This document shows, piece after piece, positions 15,627 through 25,228 of a stretch of DNA of 47,321 bases. The translations under genes and the position numbers were made by a program. Every line of letters starts with the position of its first letter. Position 1 is the stretch's first letter. The stretch is from positions 1-47,321 of the forward strand of contig LNIY01000090.1 in assembly GCA_001449105.1 (NCBI GenBank). The letters are read 5' to 3'. The stretch comes from Caulobacter vibrioides. GTDB taxonomy: Bacteria > Pseudomonadota > Alphaproteobacteria > Caulobacterales > Caulobacteraceae. The notes below the pieces were generated by a model. That model did no database searches. It was not told the origin of the DNA and saw only the letters and a list, made by a program, of their open reading frames with translations.

Positions 15627-15685
15627 ACCTCTCCCAGAGGGAGAGGGAGGGGCCCGCGCCGCAGGCGTGGGAGGGTGAGGGGTTA
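15627..15685. repeat. Family B palindromic repeat
   Basis: The unit CCTCTCCC-AGA-GGGAGAGG, GGCCCGCGCCGCAGGCGTGGGAGGG and GGTGAGGGGTT, seen again at 27790-27855, 27986-28042, 38875-38935 and (variant) 40511-40565. It lies at the tail-to-tail junction of the TfoX and SDR genes and reaches the SDR stop codon. Confidence 0.85.
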
Positions 15686-16549
15686 CGGCGTTAGCCAGTC
15701 CCCCACCCCCGGCGGCGGGACGCTGTCTTCCGGCACGAAGAAGTCCGGCATCAGGCTGGCGGTCGGGTCCACCCGGTACTTGTCGAACTCGCGCACGCCC
15801 TCGCCGTAGAGGAACGTATCGTCGATCAGGAACTGGCCGGTGAACTCGCGCGAGGGCTTTTCGAAGATCGCGTGGGCGGCGTCAGCCATGATCTCGGGCG
15901 TGCGGCAGTGCTTGAGGCCCTCCTCGCCGGTCAGGGCGAACTGGATGGCGGCGGTGGCGATGCCGGTGCGGGGCCACAGGGCGTTGAACGCGATCCCGTC
16001 GCCGCGGAACTCCTGCGCCATGCCCAGCACGCACATCGACATGCCGAACTTGGCCATGGTGTAGGCCACGTGGCCGCCGAACCAGCGGGGCGACATGTCG
16101 AGCGGCGGCGACAGCATCAGCACGTGCGGGTTGGCCGACTTCCTCAGATGCGGGATGCAGGCCTTCGAGGTCAGGAAGGTGCCGCGCGTATTGACCTGGT
16201 GCATCAGGTCGTAGCGCTTCATGTCGGTCGACAGCGTGCCGGTCAGCGAGATGGCCGAGGCGTTGTTCACCAGAATGTCGATGCCGCCGAAGCGCTCGAC
16301 GGCCTGGTCGACGGCCGACTGCACGCTGGCCTCGTCGCGCACGTCGACCACCAGCGGCAGGGCCTGCCCGCCGGCCGCGGCGATCTCGTCGGCGGCGGTG
16401 TAGATGGTGCCCGGCAGCTTGGGGTGCGGGTCGGCGGTCTTGGCCGCGACCACGATGTTGGCCCCGTCGCGCGCGGCCCGCAGGGCGATGGCCAGGCCGA
16501 TGCCCCGGCTGGCCCCGGTGATGAACAGCGTCTTGCCCGAAAGGCTCAT
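15683..16549 (-). CDS. SDR family NAD(P)-dependent oxidoreductase, HSDL2-like
   Basis: A 288-residue short-chain dehydrogenase. It has TGASRGIG (about 11-18) for the cofactor and NNAS (about 94-97). The catalytic YTMAK comes within HVAYTMAKFGMSM (about 162-174), preceded by the conserved serine region LMLSPPLDMS. The long N-terminal insertion KTADPHPKLPGTIYTAADEI is typical of the HSDL2-like group, which acts on lipid or steroid-type substrates (substrate not certain). The start at 16549 has a strong AAGGAGG site; the longer frame upstream is a shadow. Divergent from the methyltransferase. Confidence 0.93.
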   Translation of the reverse strand: MSLSGKTLFITGASRGIGLAIALRAARDGANIVVAAKTADPHPKLPGTIYTAADEIAAAGGQALPLVVDVRDEASVQSAVDQAVERFGGIDILVNNASAISLTGTLSTDMKRYDLMHQVNTRGTFLTSKACIPHLRKSANPHVLMLSPPLDMSPRWFGGHVAYTMAKFGMSMCVLGMAQEFRGDGIAFNALWPRTGIATAAIQFALTGEEGLKHCRTPEIMADAAHAIFEKPSREFTGQFLIDDTFLYGEGVREFDKYRVDPTASLMPDFFVPEDSVPPPGVGDWLTP

Positions 16550-16637
16550 GGCCGCTTCCTCCTTGTTGGTTGGCGCCACCCTAAGGCCGAACGCGCCCCT
16601 CTTGCAGCCCCGCGATTCTCGCAACATATAAAGTTAC

Positions 16638-17387
16638 ATGAATGACGACCGACCGGCGGGCGTCGACGACGGCGGAGCCCTGCCCATGCGCATCGAGGAC
16701 GGATCCAAGCATTTCCTGGCGGCCTTCTCCGATCCGGCGGCGGTGGCGCGCTACGCCGAGGGCCCGCCGCGCTTCGTGCCGGGCTTCCACGACCTGCACC
16801 GGCTGTGCGGGGTGATGCTGGCCGAGCGCGCGCCGGAAGACGCCCGGGTGCTGGTGGTCGGCGCCGGCGGCGGGCTGGAGCTGAAAGCGCTGGCGCAAGC
16901 GCACCCCAGCTGGAGCTTCGTCGGCGTCGATCCTGCCGCCGAGATGCTGCGCGGCGCCCAGCGCCTGCTGGGGCCGCTGAACGACCGGGTCGAGCTGGTC
17001 GAGGGCTATGTCGAGGACGTCGACGCCGGCGATTTCGACGCCGCCACCTGCCTGCTGACCCTGCACTTCCTCGGCCACGACGCACGCCTGCGCACCGAGC
17101 GCGAGATCCGCAAGCGCCTGAAGCCCGGCGCGCCGTTCGTCGCCGCCCACGGCAGCTTCCCGCAGGACCCCGGCCAGCGCGACGCCTGGCTCGACCGCTA
17201 CGCCGCCTTCGCCGTCGCCTCGGGTTTCGATCCCGTCCAGGCCAGGGGCGCCCGCGACGCGGTGTCGGCCAGCGTCGCCATGCTCGCGCCCGAAGAGGAC
17301 GAGGCCATCCTGCGCGCGGCCGGGTTCAGCGACGTCACCCTGTTCTACGCGGCCTTCACCTGGCGGGGCTGGGCGGCCTATGCCTGA
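16638..17387 (+). CDS. Class I SAM-dependent methyltransferase
   Basis: A 249-residue methyltransferase with the Rossmann-type SAM site VLVVGAGGGLELKAL (about 72-86), acidic FVGVDPAAEML (about 95-105), and post-I/II region FDAATCLLTLHFLGHDARLRTEREI. The substrate is unknown. The first ATG lies 10 bases after a TATAAAG-like stretch; a second in-frame ATG is MRIEDGSKHFLAAF, where conserved-looking sequence begins. The stop lies 10 bases inside the oppositely directed LysR gene (tail-to-tail overlap). The gene may be co-regulated with the divergent SDR. Confidence 0.88.
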   Translation: MNDDRPAGVDDGGALPMRIEDGSKHFLAAFSDPAAVARYAEGPPRFVPGFHDLHRLCGVMLAERAPEDARVLVVGAGGGLELKALAQAHPSWSFVGVDPAAEMLRGAQRLLGPLNDRVELVEGYVEDVDAGDFDAATCLLTLHFLGHDARLRTEREIRKRLKPGAPFVAAHGSFPQDPGQRDAWLDRYAAFAVASGFDPVQARGARDAVSASVAMLAPEEDEAILRAAGFSDVTLFYAAFTWRGWAAYA

Positions 17388-18274
17388 GGGTCATTGCGCA
17401 GGTTCTGCCGCAGGAAGTCGATGAACCGCTGGGTCCTGGCCGGCAGCAGGCGCGTGGCCGTCACCGCGTAGATCGAGGCCGGCGGCCCCTGCCAGTCGGG
17501 CAGGATGCGGACCAGCCGGCCGGCCGCCACCTCGTCGGCGACCACGCGCTCGGGGATCAGCAGCACGCCCATGTCCTGCACCGCCAGCCGCTTCAGCAGG
17601 GCCACGCTGTTGGCGCGAAACCGGCTGCGGGCCGGAACGTCGACGGCCTGGGATCCCGCGTGCAGCCGCCAGGCGCCGCGGCCCGGCATGGTCAGGCAGG
17701 CGTGGCCCTCGAGGTCGGCGGGATGGGCCGGCGCGCCATGCCGGGCCAGATAGCCGGGCGAGGCGTAGAGAAGAGGCGTCAGGTGGCCGATCACCCGGGC
17801 GATCAGGCCCGCGCCCTCGGGCTGGGCCATGCGCACGGCCAGGTCGAAGGGCTCGGCCACCAGGTCGACATTGCGGGGCGTCAGGTCCAGCTCGAAGTCG
17901 AGGCCGGGATACTGCTCGGCGAAGCGCGGCAGCAGCGGCGCCAGCCAGATGGTGGCGAAGTCCACCGGCAGGGAGACGCGCAGGGTCCCCACCGGGCGGG
18001 CGACCATCTCGCCCAGCTCCTCGTGGGCGATGCGCGCCTCCTCGACGATCCGCAAGGCCCGCTCGAAATAGATCTGCCCCGCCTCGGTGGGCTCGATGGA
18101 GCGGGTGGTGCGGTTCAGCAGCCGCAGGCCGATCGACTTCTCCAGCGCCGAGATCCGCCGCGACAGGGTGGAGTTGGGGATGCCGAGGCTACGCGCCGCG
18201 CCGCGAAAGCTGCGCGCCTTCATGACCTCCACGAACAGCGCCATGTCGTCGAGACGGCTCACCCATTGCTCCAT
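17378..18274 (-). CDS. LysR-family transcriptional regulator
   Basis: A 298-residue LysR regulator. The winged HTH lies at about residues 9-66 (FVEVMKARSFRGAARSLGIP then NSTLSRRISALEKSIGLRLL, NRTTRSIEPTEAG). A periplasmic-binding-protein-like effector domain follows (VGTLRVSLPVDFATIWLAPLL, DLAVRMAQPEGAGLIAR). I chose MEQWVSRLDDMALF at 18274 to give the usual length; in-frame ATGs at 18295, 18289 and 18319 are alternatives. It is transcribed away from the adjacent Old Yellow Enzyme gene, the standard layout for a LysR controlling its divergent neighbour. Confidence 0.93.
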   Translation of the reverse strand: MEQWVSRLDDMALFVEVMKARSFRGAARSLGIPNSTLSRRISALEKSIGLRLLNRTTRSIEPTEAGQIYFERALRIVEEARIAHEELGEMVARPVGTLRVSLPVDFATIWLAPLLPRFAEQYPGLDFELDLTPRNVDLVAEPFDLAVRMAQPEGAGLIARVIGHLTPLLYASPGYLARHGAPAHPADLEGHACLTMPGRGAWRLHAGSQAVDVPARSRFRANSVALLKRLAVQDMGVLLIPERVVADEVAAGRLVRILPDWQGPPASIYAVTATRLLPARTQRFIDFLRQNLRNDPQA

Positions 18275-18331
18275 CAACGGATCAATCATTTCCATTTCGG
18301 CGACTTTGTGCCGATCCATCCCTTTGCCATC

Positions 18332-18348
18332 TGTGGCGTCGCACCACA
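18332..18348. promoter_or_regulatory. Candidate LysR operator between lysR-type gene and OYE gene
   Basis: The inverted repeat TGTGG-N7-CCACA lies 12 bases before the OYE start codon in the 86-base divergent promoter region. Dyad symmetry with a T...A frame fits LysR binding sites. Its closeness to the OYE ribosome-binding site (AAGGAAG, 18348-18354) would suit repression or autoregulation. No experimental support. Confidence 0.45.
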
Positions 18349-18360
18349 AGGAAGCCCCGG

Positions 18361-19434
18361 ATGAGCCCCCTCTTCACCCCCGCCCGCCTGGGCCGGATCG
18401 ATCTCGCCAACCGCCTGGTCATGGCCCCGATGACGCGCTCGCGCGCCAGGCCGGACGGCGCGCCCGGCGACCTGGCCGCCCAGTACTACGCCCAGCGCGC
18501 GGGCCTTGGCCTGATCGTCACCGAGGGCGTGCAGCCGTCGGAGGACGGCCAGGGCTACCTGACCACGCCGGGCATCCACACCGACGCCCACGTCGCAGGC
18601 TGGCGGGCGGTGACCGACGCGGTCCACGCCAAGGGCGGGCGCCTCTTCATGCAGCTGATGCACGCCGGGCGGATGTCGCATCCCGACAACACGCCCCACC
18701 ACCGCCAGGGCGTCGCGCCCTCGGCCATCGCCCCCGGCGCGCCGATGTTCACCGCCACGGGCCCGCAGGACATCCCAACGCCCCGCGCCCTGACCACCGA
18801 CGAGGTGCGCCGGACCGTCGACGACTTCCGCTCCGCCGCGCGGCGGGCGATCGAGGCCGGCGCCGACGGCGTCGAGATCCACGGCGCCAACGCCTATCTG
18901 GTGCAGCAGTTCTTCGCGCCCAGCGCCAACGTCCGCACCGACGCCTATGGCGGCTCGATCCAGAACCGCGCCCGCTTCGCCGTCGAGGTCGCGACCGCCA
19001 TCGCCGAGGAGATCGGCGCCGACCGCACCGCCATCCGCCTGTCGCCCGGCACGACGCTGTGGGGCATCGACGAGGGGGCCGAGGGACCCGACCTCTATCG
19101 CCACCTGGTCGCCGAGCTCGACACGCTGGGCCTGGCCTATGTGCACGTCATGCACCAGGGCGACGAGGCCCTGCTGGCCGACATCCGCAGGCTGTGGAGC
19201 GGCGCGCTGATCCTCAACCGCCCGGGACGGCCGCGCGAAGACATCGGCGCCGACGTCGCCTCGGGGCTGGCCGACCTGGAGGCCTACGGCCAGGCGGTGC
19301 TGGCCAATCCGGACTTCGTCGAGCGCCTGAAGACCGGCGCGCCGTTCAACGAGGCCGACCGCATGACCTTCTTCGGCGGCGACGCGCGCGGCTATACCGA
19401 CTATCCGAGCCTGGCCGCGACGGTTCCCGCCTGA
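18361..19434 (+). CDS. Old Yellow Enzyme family alkene reductase (NemA-like)
   Basis: A 357-residue FMN-dependent ene-reductase that reduces activated C=C bonds (enones, maleimides, nitro compounds) using NAD(P)H. Family features are MAPMTRSRA (20-29), [14 protein letters not shown] (97-110), the substrate-anion site H174/N177 in [11 protein letters not shown], and [15 protein letters not shown] (184-198). The C-terminal phosphate site is [21 protein letters not shown]. An AAGGAAG site precedes the ATG. It is divergent from a LysR regulator that probably controls it. It ends in a strong hairpin shared with the convergent reductase gene. Confidence 0.95.
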   Translation: MSPLFTPARLGRIDLANRLVMAPMTRSRARPDGAPGDLAAQYYAQRAGLGLIVTEGVQPSEDGQGYLTTPGIHTDAHVAGWRAVTDAVHAKGGRLFMQLMHAGRMSHPDNTPHHRQGVAPSAIAPGAPMFTATGPQDIPTPRALTTDEVRRTVDDFRSAARRAIEAGADGVEIHGANAYLVQQFFAPSANVRTDAYGGSIQNRARFAVEVATAIAEEIGADRTAIRLSPGTTLWGIDEGAEGPDLYRHLVAELDTLGLAYVHVMHQGDEALLADIRRLWSGALILNRPGRPREDIGADVASGLADLEAYGQAVLANPDFVERLKTGAPFNEADRMTFFGGDARGYTDYPSLAATVPA

Positions 19435-19441
19435 GCGGCCG

Positions 19442-19470
19442 CGGGTTCCCGCTCGCGAGGCGGGAACCCG
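19442..19470. terminator. Bidirectional terminator between convergent genes
   Basis: A perfect 11-bp stem (CGGGTTCCCGC / GCGGGAACCCG) with a 7-base loop lies 8 bases after the OYE stop and 6 bases before the end of the oppositely directed reductase gene. A TCCTT tract follows on the plus strand. It would work for both. Confidence 0.8.
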
Positions 19471-19476
19471 TCCTTC

Positions 19477-20061
19477 TCACGCCTCCGCCCCGTCCGACAT
19501 TCCCACCGCCCGGCCCCGGCCGCGGGTCGCCTTCACCGGCGGCAGCTCGTAGTCCAGCCGCACCACGCCCATGGCCAGCGAGGCCGCGCCGCGCAGGACG
19601 AGGCCGCGCGGCGCGCCGCTGCGCTCGGGAAACAGCCGCGCCCCCTCGCCCAGCAGCACCGGGGCGATCAGCAGCGACAGGCGGTCCAGCGCGCCCTCCT
19701 CGGCGAAGGCGGCCAGCAGGCCGGCGCCGCCCACCACCCAGGCGTCGCCGTCTTCCAGGCTCCGCAGGCGATCGACCAGGGCCGGCACGCCCTCGCGCCA
19801 GAACTTCACCCCGCGCTGCACCGGGTCGCCCCGCCGCGAGGTGACGACGAAGCCGCGCTTGCCGGCATAGGGCCAGCCCATGCCGAGACTGGGGATCTGG
19901 TCGTAGGTCGCCCTGCCCATGACCACGGTGCCGACGAGATCGATGAAGGCGCCGTAGCCGGGGTCCACCTTGCGGAACGGCGCCAGCCACTCGACCCCGC
20001 CGGCGGCGTCGGCCACCCGGCCGTCGAGGCTGGACGCGATGAACCCGCGGATCAGCGCCAT
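19477..20061 (-). CDS. Dihydrofolate reductase-like (RibD C-terminal) protein
   Basis: A 194-residue protein with the RibD_C/DHFR fold. It starts MALIRGFIASSLDGRVAD and has VGTVVMGRATYDQIPSLGMGWPYAGKRG (in part), VTSRRGDP, then DAWVVGGAGLLAAFAEEGALD and LLIAPVLLGEGARLFPE. These bind NADPH, but family members of this stand-alone type rarely have known substrates. I prefer the ATG at 20061 over one 27 bases upstream because it gives the family-like start. It is convergent with the OYE gene and divergent from ccrM. Its promoter region overlaps the ccrM control region. Confidence 0.9.
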   Translation of the reverse strand: MALIRGFIASSLDGRVADAAGGVEWLAPFRKVDPGYGAFIDLVGTVVMGRATYDQIPSLGMGWPYAGKRGFVVTSRRGDPVQRGVKFWREGVPALVDRLRSLEDGDAWVVGGAGLLAAFAEEGALDRLSLLIAPVLLGEGARLFPERSGAPRGLVLRGAASLAMGVVRLDYELPPVKATRGRGRAVGMSDGAEA

Positions 20062-20177
20062 GCCCCTCACGTGCCCCCAGGTTTCCACGGCGCCCGCGCA
20101 TTTCGCGCCTCGGTCGAGTCCACGATAGAGAACATTTGCAGAACATCAAGCACTGTTAACCGCTTTTCGAATCGCGA

Positions 20178-20193
20178 TTAACCAGTGGCTAAC
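20178..20193 (+). promoter_or_regulatory. CtrA-type box in the ccrM promoter
   Basis: TTAA-N7-CTAAC (TTAACCAGTGGCTAAC) lies about 70 bases before the ccrM ATG, one base from the Caulobacter CtrA consensus TTAA-N7-TTAAC. A further TTAAC half-site is at 20156-20160. CtrA activation of ccrM late in the cell cycle is established for C. crescentus; here the site is read from sequence. Confidence 0.8.
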
Positions 20194-20222
20194 CATGACC
20201 GTTCATTCCCGGGTAACCACGG

Positions 20223-21345
<1,123 letters not shown>

Positions 21346-21354
21346 GACACCGGC

Positions 21355-21747
21355 GTGAAAGAAGGCCCCATCGGCGTTCGCCGCTACTGGACGATCGGCT
21401 GCCTGGCCATCGTGCTGACCATGCTGTGCACCTCGGCCCTGCCCGACAAGGCCGGCTTTCCGCTGAACCTGGTCGGCCCGCTGGTGCAGATCGTCGGCTG
21501 CGCGGTGCTGGTGCTCATCGGCCGCCGCCGGCTGGGCGGCAAGGCCAACCTGGCCTTCATCGGACCCGTCGCCGGCGCGCTCATCGTCTGGGGCGTCTAT
21601 CTGTGGACGGCCAGCGCGGGCATGGGCCCGGCCGCCGGACCGGCCGCCTGGCTGGGCGTCACCCTGCTGGGCGTGGCCATGGGCGCGACGCTGCAGTTCC
21701 TGGTGCTGGGCTTCGTCGGCCAGGGCGGTAAGGTGAGGAAGGGCTGA
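21355..21747 (+). CDS. Small membrane protein of unknown function downstream of ccrM
   Basis: A 130-residue protein with four hydrophobic segments (about 11-29, 37-56, 66-86, 97-120): YWTIGCLAIVLTMLC, LVGPLVQIVGCAVLVLIG, AFIGPVAGALIVWGVYLW and WLGVTLLGVAMGATLQFLVLG. The likely GTG start lies 9 bases after the ccrM stop, so it is probably co-transcribed with ccrM. I do not recognise the family. It would share ccrM's late-cycle expression, which makes it notable, but no function can be assigned. Confidence 0.72.
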   Translation: MKEGPIGVRRYWTIGCLAIVLTMLCTSALPDKAGFPLNLVGPLVQIVGCAVLVLIGRRRLGGKANLAFIGPVAGALIVWGVYLWTASAGMGPAAGPAAWLGVTLLGVAMGATLQFLVLGFVGQGGKVRKG

Positions 21748-21784
21748 GGGACTCTTCCGAACCTCTCCGGCCCACTCCAAACTT

Positions 21785-21894
21785 CGTCATCCCGGCCGCA
21801 GCGAAGCGGAGAGCCGGGACCCAGAGGCCGGCGCAATGCGGTCGCCCCTGGGTCCCGGGTCTGCGGCGCATTCGCGCCTCCGCCCGGGATGACG
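21785..21894. repeat. Family A palindromic repeat
   Basis: A full copy (CGTCATCCCGGCCGCAGCGAAGC ... GCCCGGGATGACGA, shown in part) between the ccrM-linked membrane gene and the glycine riboswitch. It may end the ccrM transcript. Confidence 0.88.
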
Positions 21895-22002
21895 ATGGAG
21901 GGATAGCTGCACGCCTCTCATCGAGGCGCTCGTCGATCCCCACGCGCCCAGACCCCAGCCGCGCTTGACTCGGCCCCGCCCCTCGCTCATTGACCCCCTT
22001 GA

Positions 22003-22195
22003 CCCTCGCGGGAGACGTCGGGATTCGATCCCGAGGCCGAAGGCGCAACCGCCCCGGAAACGCTCAGGCAAAAGGACCGCGCGGGTTTAGGAACGCTGGA
22101 AAGAAGCCTCCCGAAAGGGCGGCTCGCCGAAGGAGCAAGGCCTCTCCCCCTTCCGGAGGACGAGCGCCGGAATCTCTCAGGCCTAAGGGACAGCG
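22003..22195 (+). ncRNA. Tandem glycine riboswitch controlling the gcv operon
   Basis: Two glycine aptamers lie upstream of gcvT. Aptamer 1 (22003-22085) has a P1 stem CCCTCGCG/CGCGCGGG with one mismatch and the conserved GGCCGAAGGCGCAA and CTCAGGCAAAAGGAC motifs. Aptamer 2 (22094-22195) has P1 CGCTG/CAGCG and CGCCGAAGGAGCAA with CTCAGGCCTAAGGGAC. The linker is 8 bases (22086-22093). Glycine binding normally turns on gcv expression. No clear terminator hairpin with a T-run precedes gcvT, so translational or other control is likely (inference). Confidence 0.95.
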
Positions 22196-22255
22196 GGGGC
22201 GCGACCAACCGGCGAGAGCCGGAACCGTCGCCGACCCCGTTTCGGAGCCCGCCGC

Positions 22256-23368
22256 GTGTCCACCGACGACCTCAAGAAGACCCCGCTGTTCGACGCCCAC
22301 GTGGCGGCCGGCGCCCGCATGGTTCCGTTCGCGGGCTATTCCATGCCCGTCCAATACAAGGACGGCGTGCTGAAAGAGCACCTGTGGACCCGCGAGCACG
22401 CGGGCCTGTTCGACGTCTCGCACATGGGCCAGGCCCGGATCCGGGGTGAGAACCCGGCGAAAAGTTTCGAGAAGGTGGTCTCGGCCGACTACCAGGGCCT
22501 GAAGGCCGGCAAGCAGCGCTACGGCGTGCTGCTGAACGAGGGCGGCGGGATCATCGATGATCTGATGACCGCCCGTCCCGACGACGACGGCCTGTTCGTC
22601 GTGGTCAACGGCGCCTGCAAGGACAACGACTACGCCATCATCGCCCGCGAGCTGGCCGGCGAGGCCACGGTGACGCGCCTCGAAGACCGCGCGCTGCTGG
22701 CGCTGCAGGGCCCGGAAGCCGCCGCCGTGCTGGCCGCCCACGTTCCGGAAGCCGCGACCATGGTGTTCATGGACGCCCGCGCCCTGACCGCCTTCGGGGT
22801 CGACGCGATCATCTCGCGCTCGGGCTACACCGGCGAGGACGGCTACGAGCTTTCGGTCCCGGCTTCGGAAGCCGCGCGGATCTGGAACACCCTGCTGGAA
22901 GACGAGCGCGTCAGGCCGATCGGCCTGGGCGCCCGCGACAGCCTGCGCCTGGAAGCGGGCCTGCCGCTCTATGGCCACGACCTGGACGAGACGGTCTCGC
23001 CGATCGAGGCGGGCCTGAACTTCGCCGTCGGCAAGAGCCGCCGCGAGGCCGGCGACTTCCTGGGCGCGGCCCGCATCGCCAAGGAACTGGCCGGCGAGCT
23101 GTCGCGCGTTCGGGTGAACCTGAAGGTGCTGGAAGGCGCCCCGGCCCGCGAAGGCGCCGACATCGCCGACGCCGACGGCGCCGTCATCGGCAAGGTCACC
23201 AGCGGGGGCTTCGGCCCCAGCTTCGGCGGCGCCATCGCCATCGGCTTCGTGCCCCCGGCCTTCGCCGTGATCGGCTCGACGCTGAAAGTCATCGTCCGGG
23301 GCAAGCCGGCGGCCGCAGAGGTCGTCGCCTCCCCGTTCGTTCCCCCCCGTTACGTCCGCAAACTCTAA
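22256..23368 (+). CDS. gcvT: Aminomethyltransferase, glycine cleavage T protein
   Basis: T protein moves the methylene group from the H protein's aminomethyl-lipoyl arm to tetrahydrofolate and releases ammonia. The 370-residue protein has the GcvT folate-binding fold, with MVPFAGYSMPVQYKDG (about 22-37), LFDVSHMGQ (about 50-58), RSGYTGEDGYELSVP (about 189-203) and LGARDSLRLEAGLPLYGHDL (about 224-243). The GTG start has a GGAG site 9 bases upstream and lies 60 bases after the riboswitch. It is the first gene of gcvT-gcvH-gcvPA-gcvPB. Confidence 0.97.
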   Translation: MSTDDLKKTPLFDAHVAAGARMVPFAGYSMPVQYKDGVLKEHLWTREHAGLFDVSHMGQARIRGENPAKSFEKVVSADYQGLKAGKQRYGVLLNEGGGIIDDLMTARPDDDGLFVVVNGACKDNDYAIIARELAGEATVTRLEDRALLALQGPEAAAVLAAHVPEAATMVFMDARALTAFGVDAIISRSGYTGEDGYELSVPASEAARIWNTLLEDERVRPIGLGARDSLRLEAGLPLYGHDLDETVSPIEAGLNFAVGKSRREAGDFLGAARIAKELAGELSRVRVNLKVLEGAPAREGADIADADGAVIGKVTSGGFGPSFGGAIAIGFVPPAFAVIGSTLKVIVRGKPAAAEVVASPFVPPRYVRKL

Positions 23369-23388
23369 TCTAGACCAAGGGCCAGACC

Positions 23389-23754
23389 ATGCGTTTCACC
23401 AAAGACCATGAATGGGTCGCCGTCGAAGGCGACATCGCCACCGTCGGCATCACCGCCTACGCCGCCGAGCAGCTGGGCGACGTGGTGTTCGTCGAAGTTC
23501 CCGAAGTCGGCAAGACGGTCGCCCAGGGCGAAGGCCTGGCCGTCGTCGAGAGCGTCAAGGCCGCCTCGGACGTCTACGCCCCGGTGTCGGGCGAAGTGGT
23601 CGAAGCCAACGCCGAGCTGGGCGATGCGCCCGAGACCGTCAACGCCGTTCCGGAAGCCGGCGGCTGGTTCGCCAAGCTGAAGCTGTCCAACCCGGCCGAG
23701 GTCGACGCCCTGATGGACCGCGACGCCTACGAGGCGTTCCTCAGCACCCTCTGA
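23389..23754 (+). CDS. gcvH: Glycine cleavage H protein
   Basis: The 121-residue lipoyl carrier shuttles intermediates among P, T and L proteins. The lipoyl-lysine is K57 in [14 protein letters not shown]. The family start is [15 protein letters not shown], followed by [21 protein letters not shown]. It lies 20 bases after gcvT with a GGGCCAGA leader. A family A repeat separates it from gcvPA within the same operon. Confidence 0.97.
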   Translation: MRFTKDHEWVAVEGDIATVGITAYAAEQLGDVVFVEVPEVGKTVAQGEGLAVVESVKAASDVYAPVSGEVVEANAELGDAPETVNAVPEAGGWFAKLKLSNPAEVDALMDRDAYEAFLSTL

Positions 23755-23765
23755 TCTTTTTTCCA

Positions 23766-23867
23766 CGTCATCCCGGACGCGCCTTGGCGCGATCCGGGAC
23801 CCAGGGGCGACCGCACTGCGCCGGCCTCTGGGTCCCGGCGCTCCGCTTCGCTCCGGCCGGGATGACG
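23766..23867. repeat. Family A palindromic repeat inside the gcv operon
   Basis: A full palindromic copy (CGTCATCCCGGACGCG ... GGCCGGGATGACGA) fills the 130-base gap between gcvH and gcvPA. In RNA it would make a strong stem-loop, which could lower read-through or protect the upstream gcvTH message. Confidence 0.9.
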
Positions 23868-23884
23868 ACCGAGGTTTTCTCCCC

Positions 23885-25228
23885 ATGCGCTACCTCCCCC
23901 TGACCCCCGAAGACCGCGCCGACATGCTCGGCGTGATCGGCGCGGGCTCGATCGACGAGTTGTTCGTCGACGTGCCGGCCGTCGCCCGCCGCAGCGAGCC
24001 TGTGGACCTGCCCCACCACGCCGGCGAGATCGAGGTCGAGCGCGAGCTGCTGCGCCTGTCGCGCCGCAACCGCTCGGCCGCCGAGGGGCCGTTCTTCGTC
24101 GGGGCCGGGGCCTATCGCCACCACGTGCCGGCCACGGTGGACCACATCATCCAGCGGTCGGAATTCCTGACCAGCTACACGCCCTACCAGCCGGAAATCG
24201 CCCAGGGCACGCTGCAGGTGCTGTTCGAGTTCCAGAGCCAGGTCGCGGCCCTGACCGGCATGGATGTGGCCAACGCCTCGCTCTATGACGGTTCGACCGC
24301 CACGGCCGAGGCCGTGATGATGGCCCAGCGCGTCACCCGCAAGAACAAGGCCGTGCTGTCGGGCGGCGTCCACCCGCAATATGTCGGCGCGGTCGAGACC
24401 CTGGCCCACGCCGCCGGCGTCGCCACCCTGCGCCTGCCGGCCGCCATCGACGCCGAGGACGCGGTGATCGCCGCCATCGACGCCGACACCGCCTGCGTCG
24501 TGGTGCAGACCCCCAACGTCTTCGGCACGGCCACCGACGTCACGAAGATCGCCGAGGCCGCCCACGCCGCCGGCGCCCTGCTGATCGTGGTCACCACCGA
24601 AGCCGTCTCGTACGGCCTGCTGAAGTCGCCGGGCGCCATGGGCGCCGACATCGCCGTGGCCGAGGGCCAGTCGATCGGCAACGGCCTGAACTTCGGCGGC
24701 CCCTATGTCGGCCTCTTCGCCTGCAAGGAAAAGTTCGTCCGCCAGGCCCCCGGCCGTCTTTGCGGTGAAACCGTGGACGCCGACGGCAAGCGCGGCTTCG
24801 TGCTGACCCTGTCGACCCGCGAGCAGCACATCCGCCGCGACAAGGCCACCAGCAACATCTGCACCAACAGCGGCCTGTGCGCCCTGGCATTCTCGATCCA
24901 CATGAGCCTGCTGGGCGAGCAGGGCCTGCGCCAGCTGGCCTCGCTGAACCACCAGAAGGCCTTGGCGACCGCGAAGGCCCTGGCGGCCATCCCGGGCGTC
25001 GAGATCCTCACCCCGCGCTTCTTCAACGAGTTCGCCGTGCGCCTGCCCAAGGACGCCGCCGAGGTCGTCGAGACCCTGGCCGCCCACGGCGTCATCGCCG
25101 GCGTGCCCTATTCGCGCCTGGAGCCGGGCTCGGGCCTGGACGACGTGCTGCTGGTCGCCACGACCGAGACCACGCTCGACACCGACATCACCTTCTTCGC
25201 CAAGCTGCTGGCCGGAGCCGTCCAATGA
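23885..25228 (+). CDS. gcvPA: Glycine dehydrogenase (decarboxylating) subunit 1
   Basis: One half of the two-subunit P protein, which decarboxylates glycine using PLP. The 447-residue protein shows [22 protein letters not shown] at the N-terminus (in part), [20 protein letters not shown] (about 118-137) and [20 protein letters not shown] (about 259-278). The catalytic lysine is on the other subunit, as expected. The gene overlaps gcvPB by 4 bases (ATGA), giving balanced subunit synthesis. Confidence 0.96.
   Translation: MRYLPLTPEDRADMLGVIGAGSIDELFVDVPAVARRSEPVDLPHHAGEIEVERELLRLSRRNRSAAEGPFFVGAGAYRHHVPATVDHIIQRSEFLTSYTPYQPEIAQGTLQVLFEFQSQVAALTGMDVANASLYDGSTATAEAVMMAQRVTRKNKAVLSGGVHPQYVGAVETLAHAAGVATLRLPAAIDAEDAVIAAIDADTACVVVQTPNVFGTATDVTKIAEAAHAAGALLIVVTTEAVSYGLLKSPGAMGADIAVAEGQSIGNGLNFGGPYVGLFACKEKFVRQAPGRLCGETVDADGKRGFVLTLSTREQHIRRDKATSNICTNSGLCALAFSIHMSLLGEQGLRQLASLNHQKALATAKALAAIPGVEILTPRFFNEFAVRLPKDAAEVVETLAAHGVIAGVPYSRLEPGSGLDDVLLVATTETTLDTDITFFAKLLAGAVQ

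Noticed and set aside
18087..19844. A 585-residue plus-strand frame around the OYE gene
   Set aside because: Out of frame with the true OYE gene and Arg/Pro-rich; no family resemblance.
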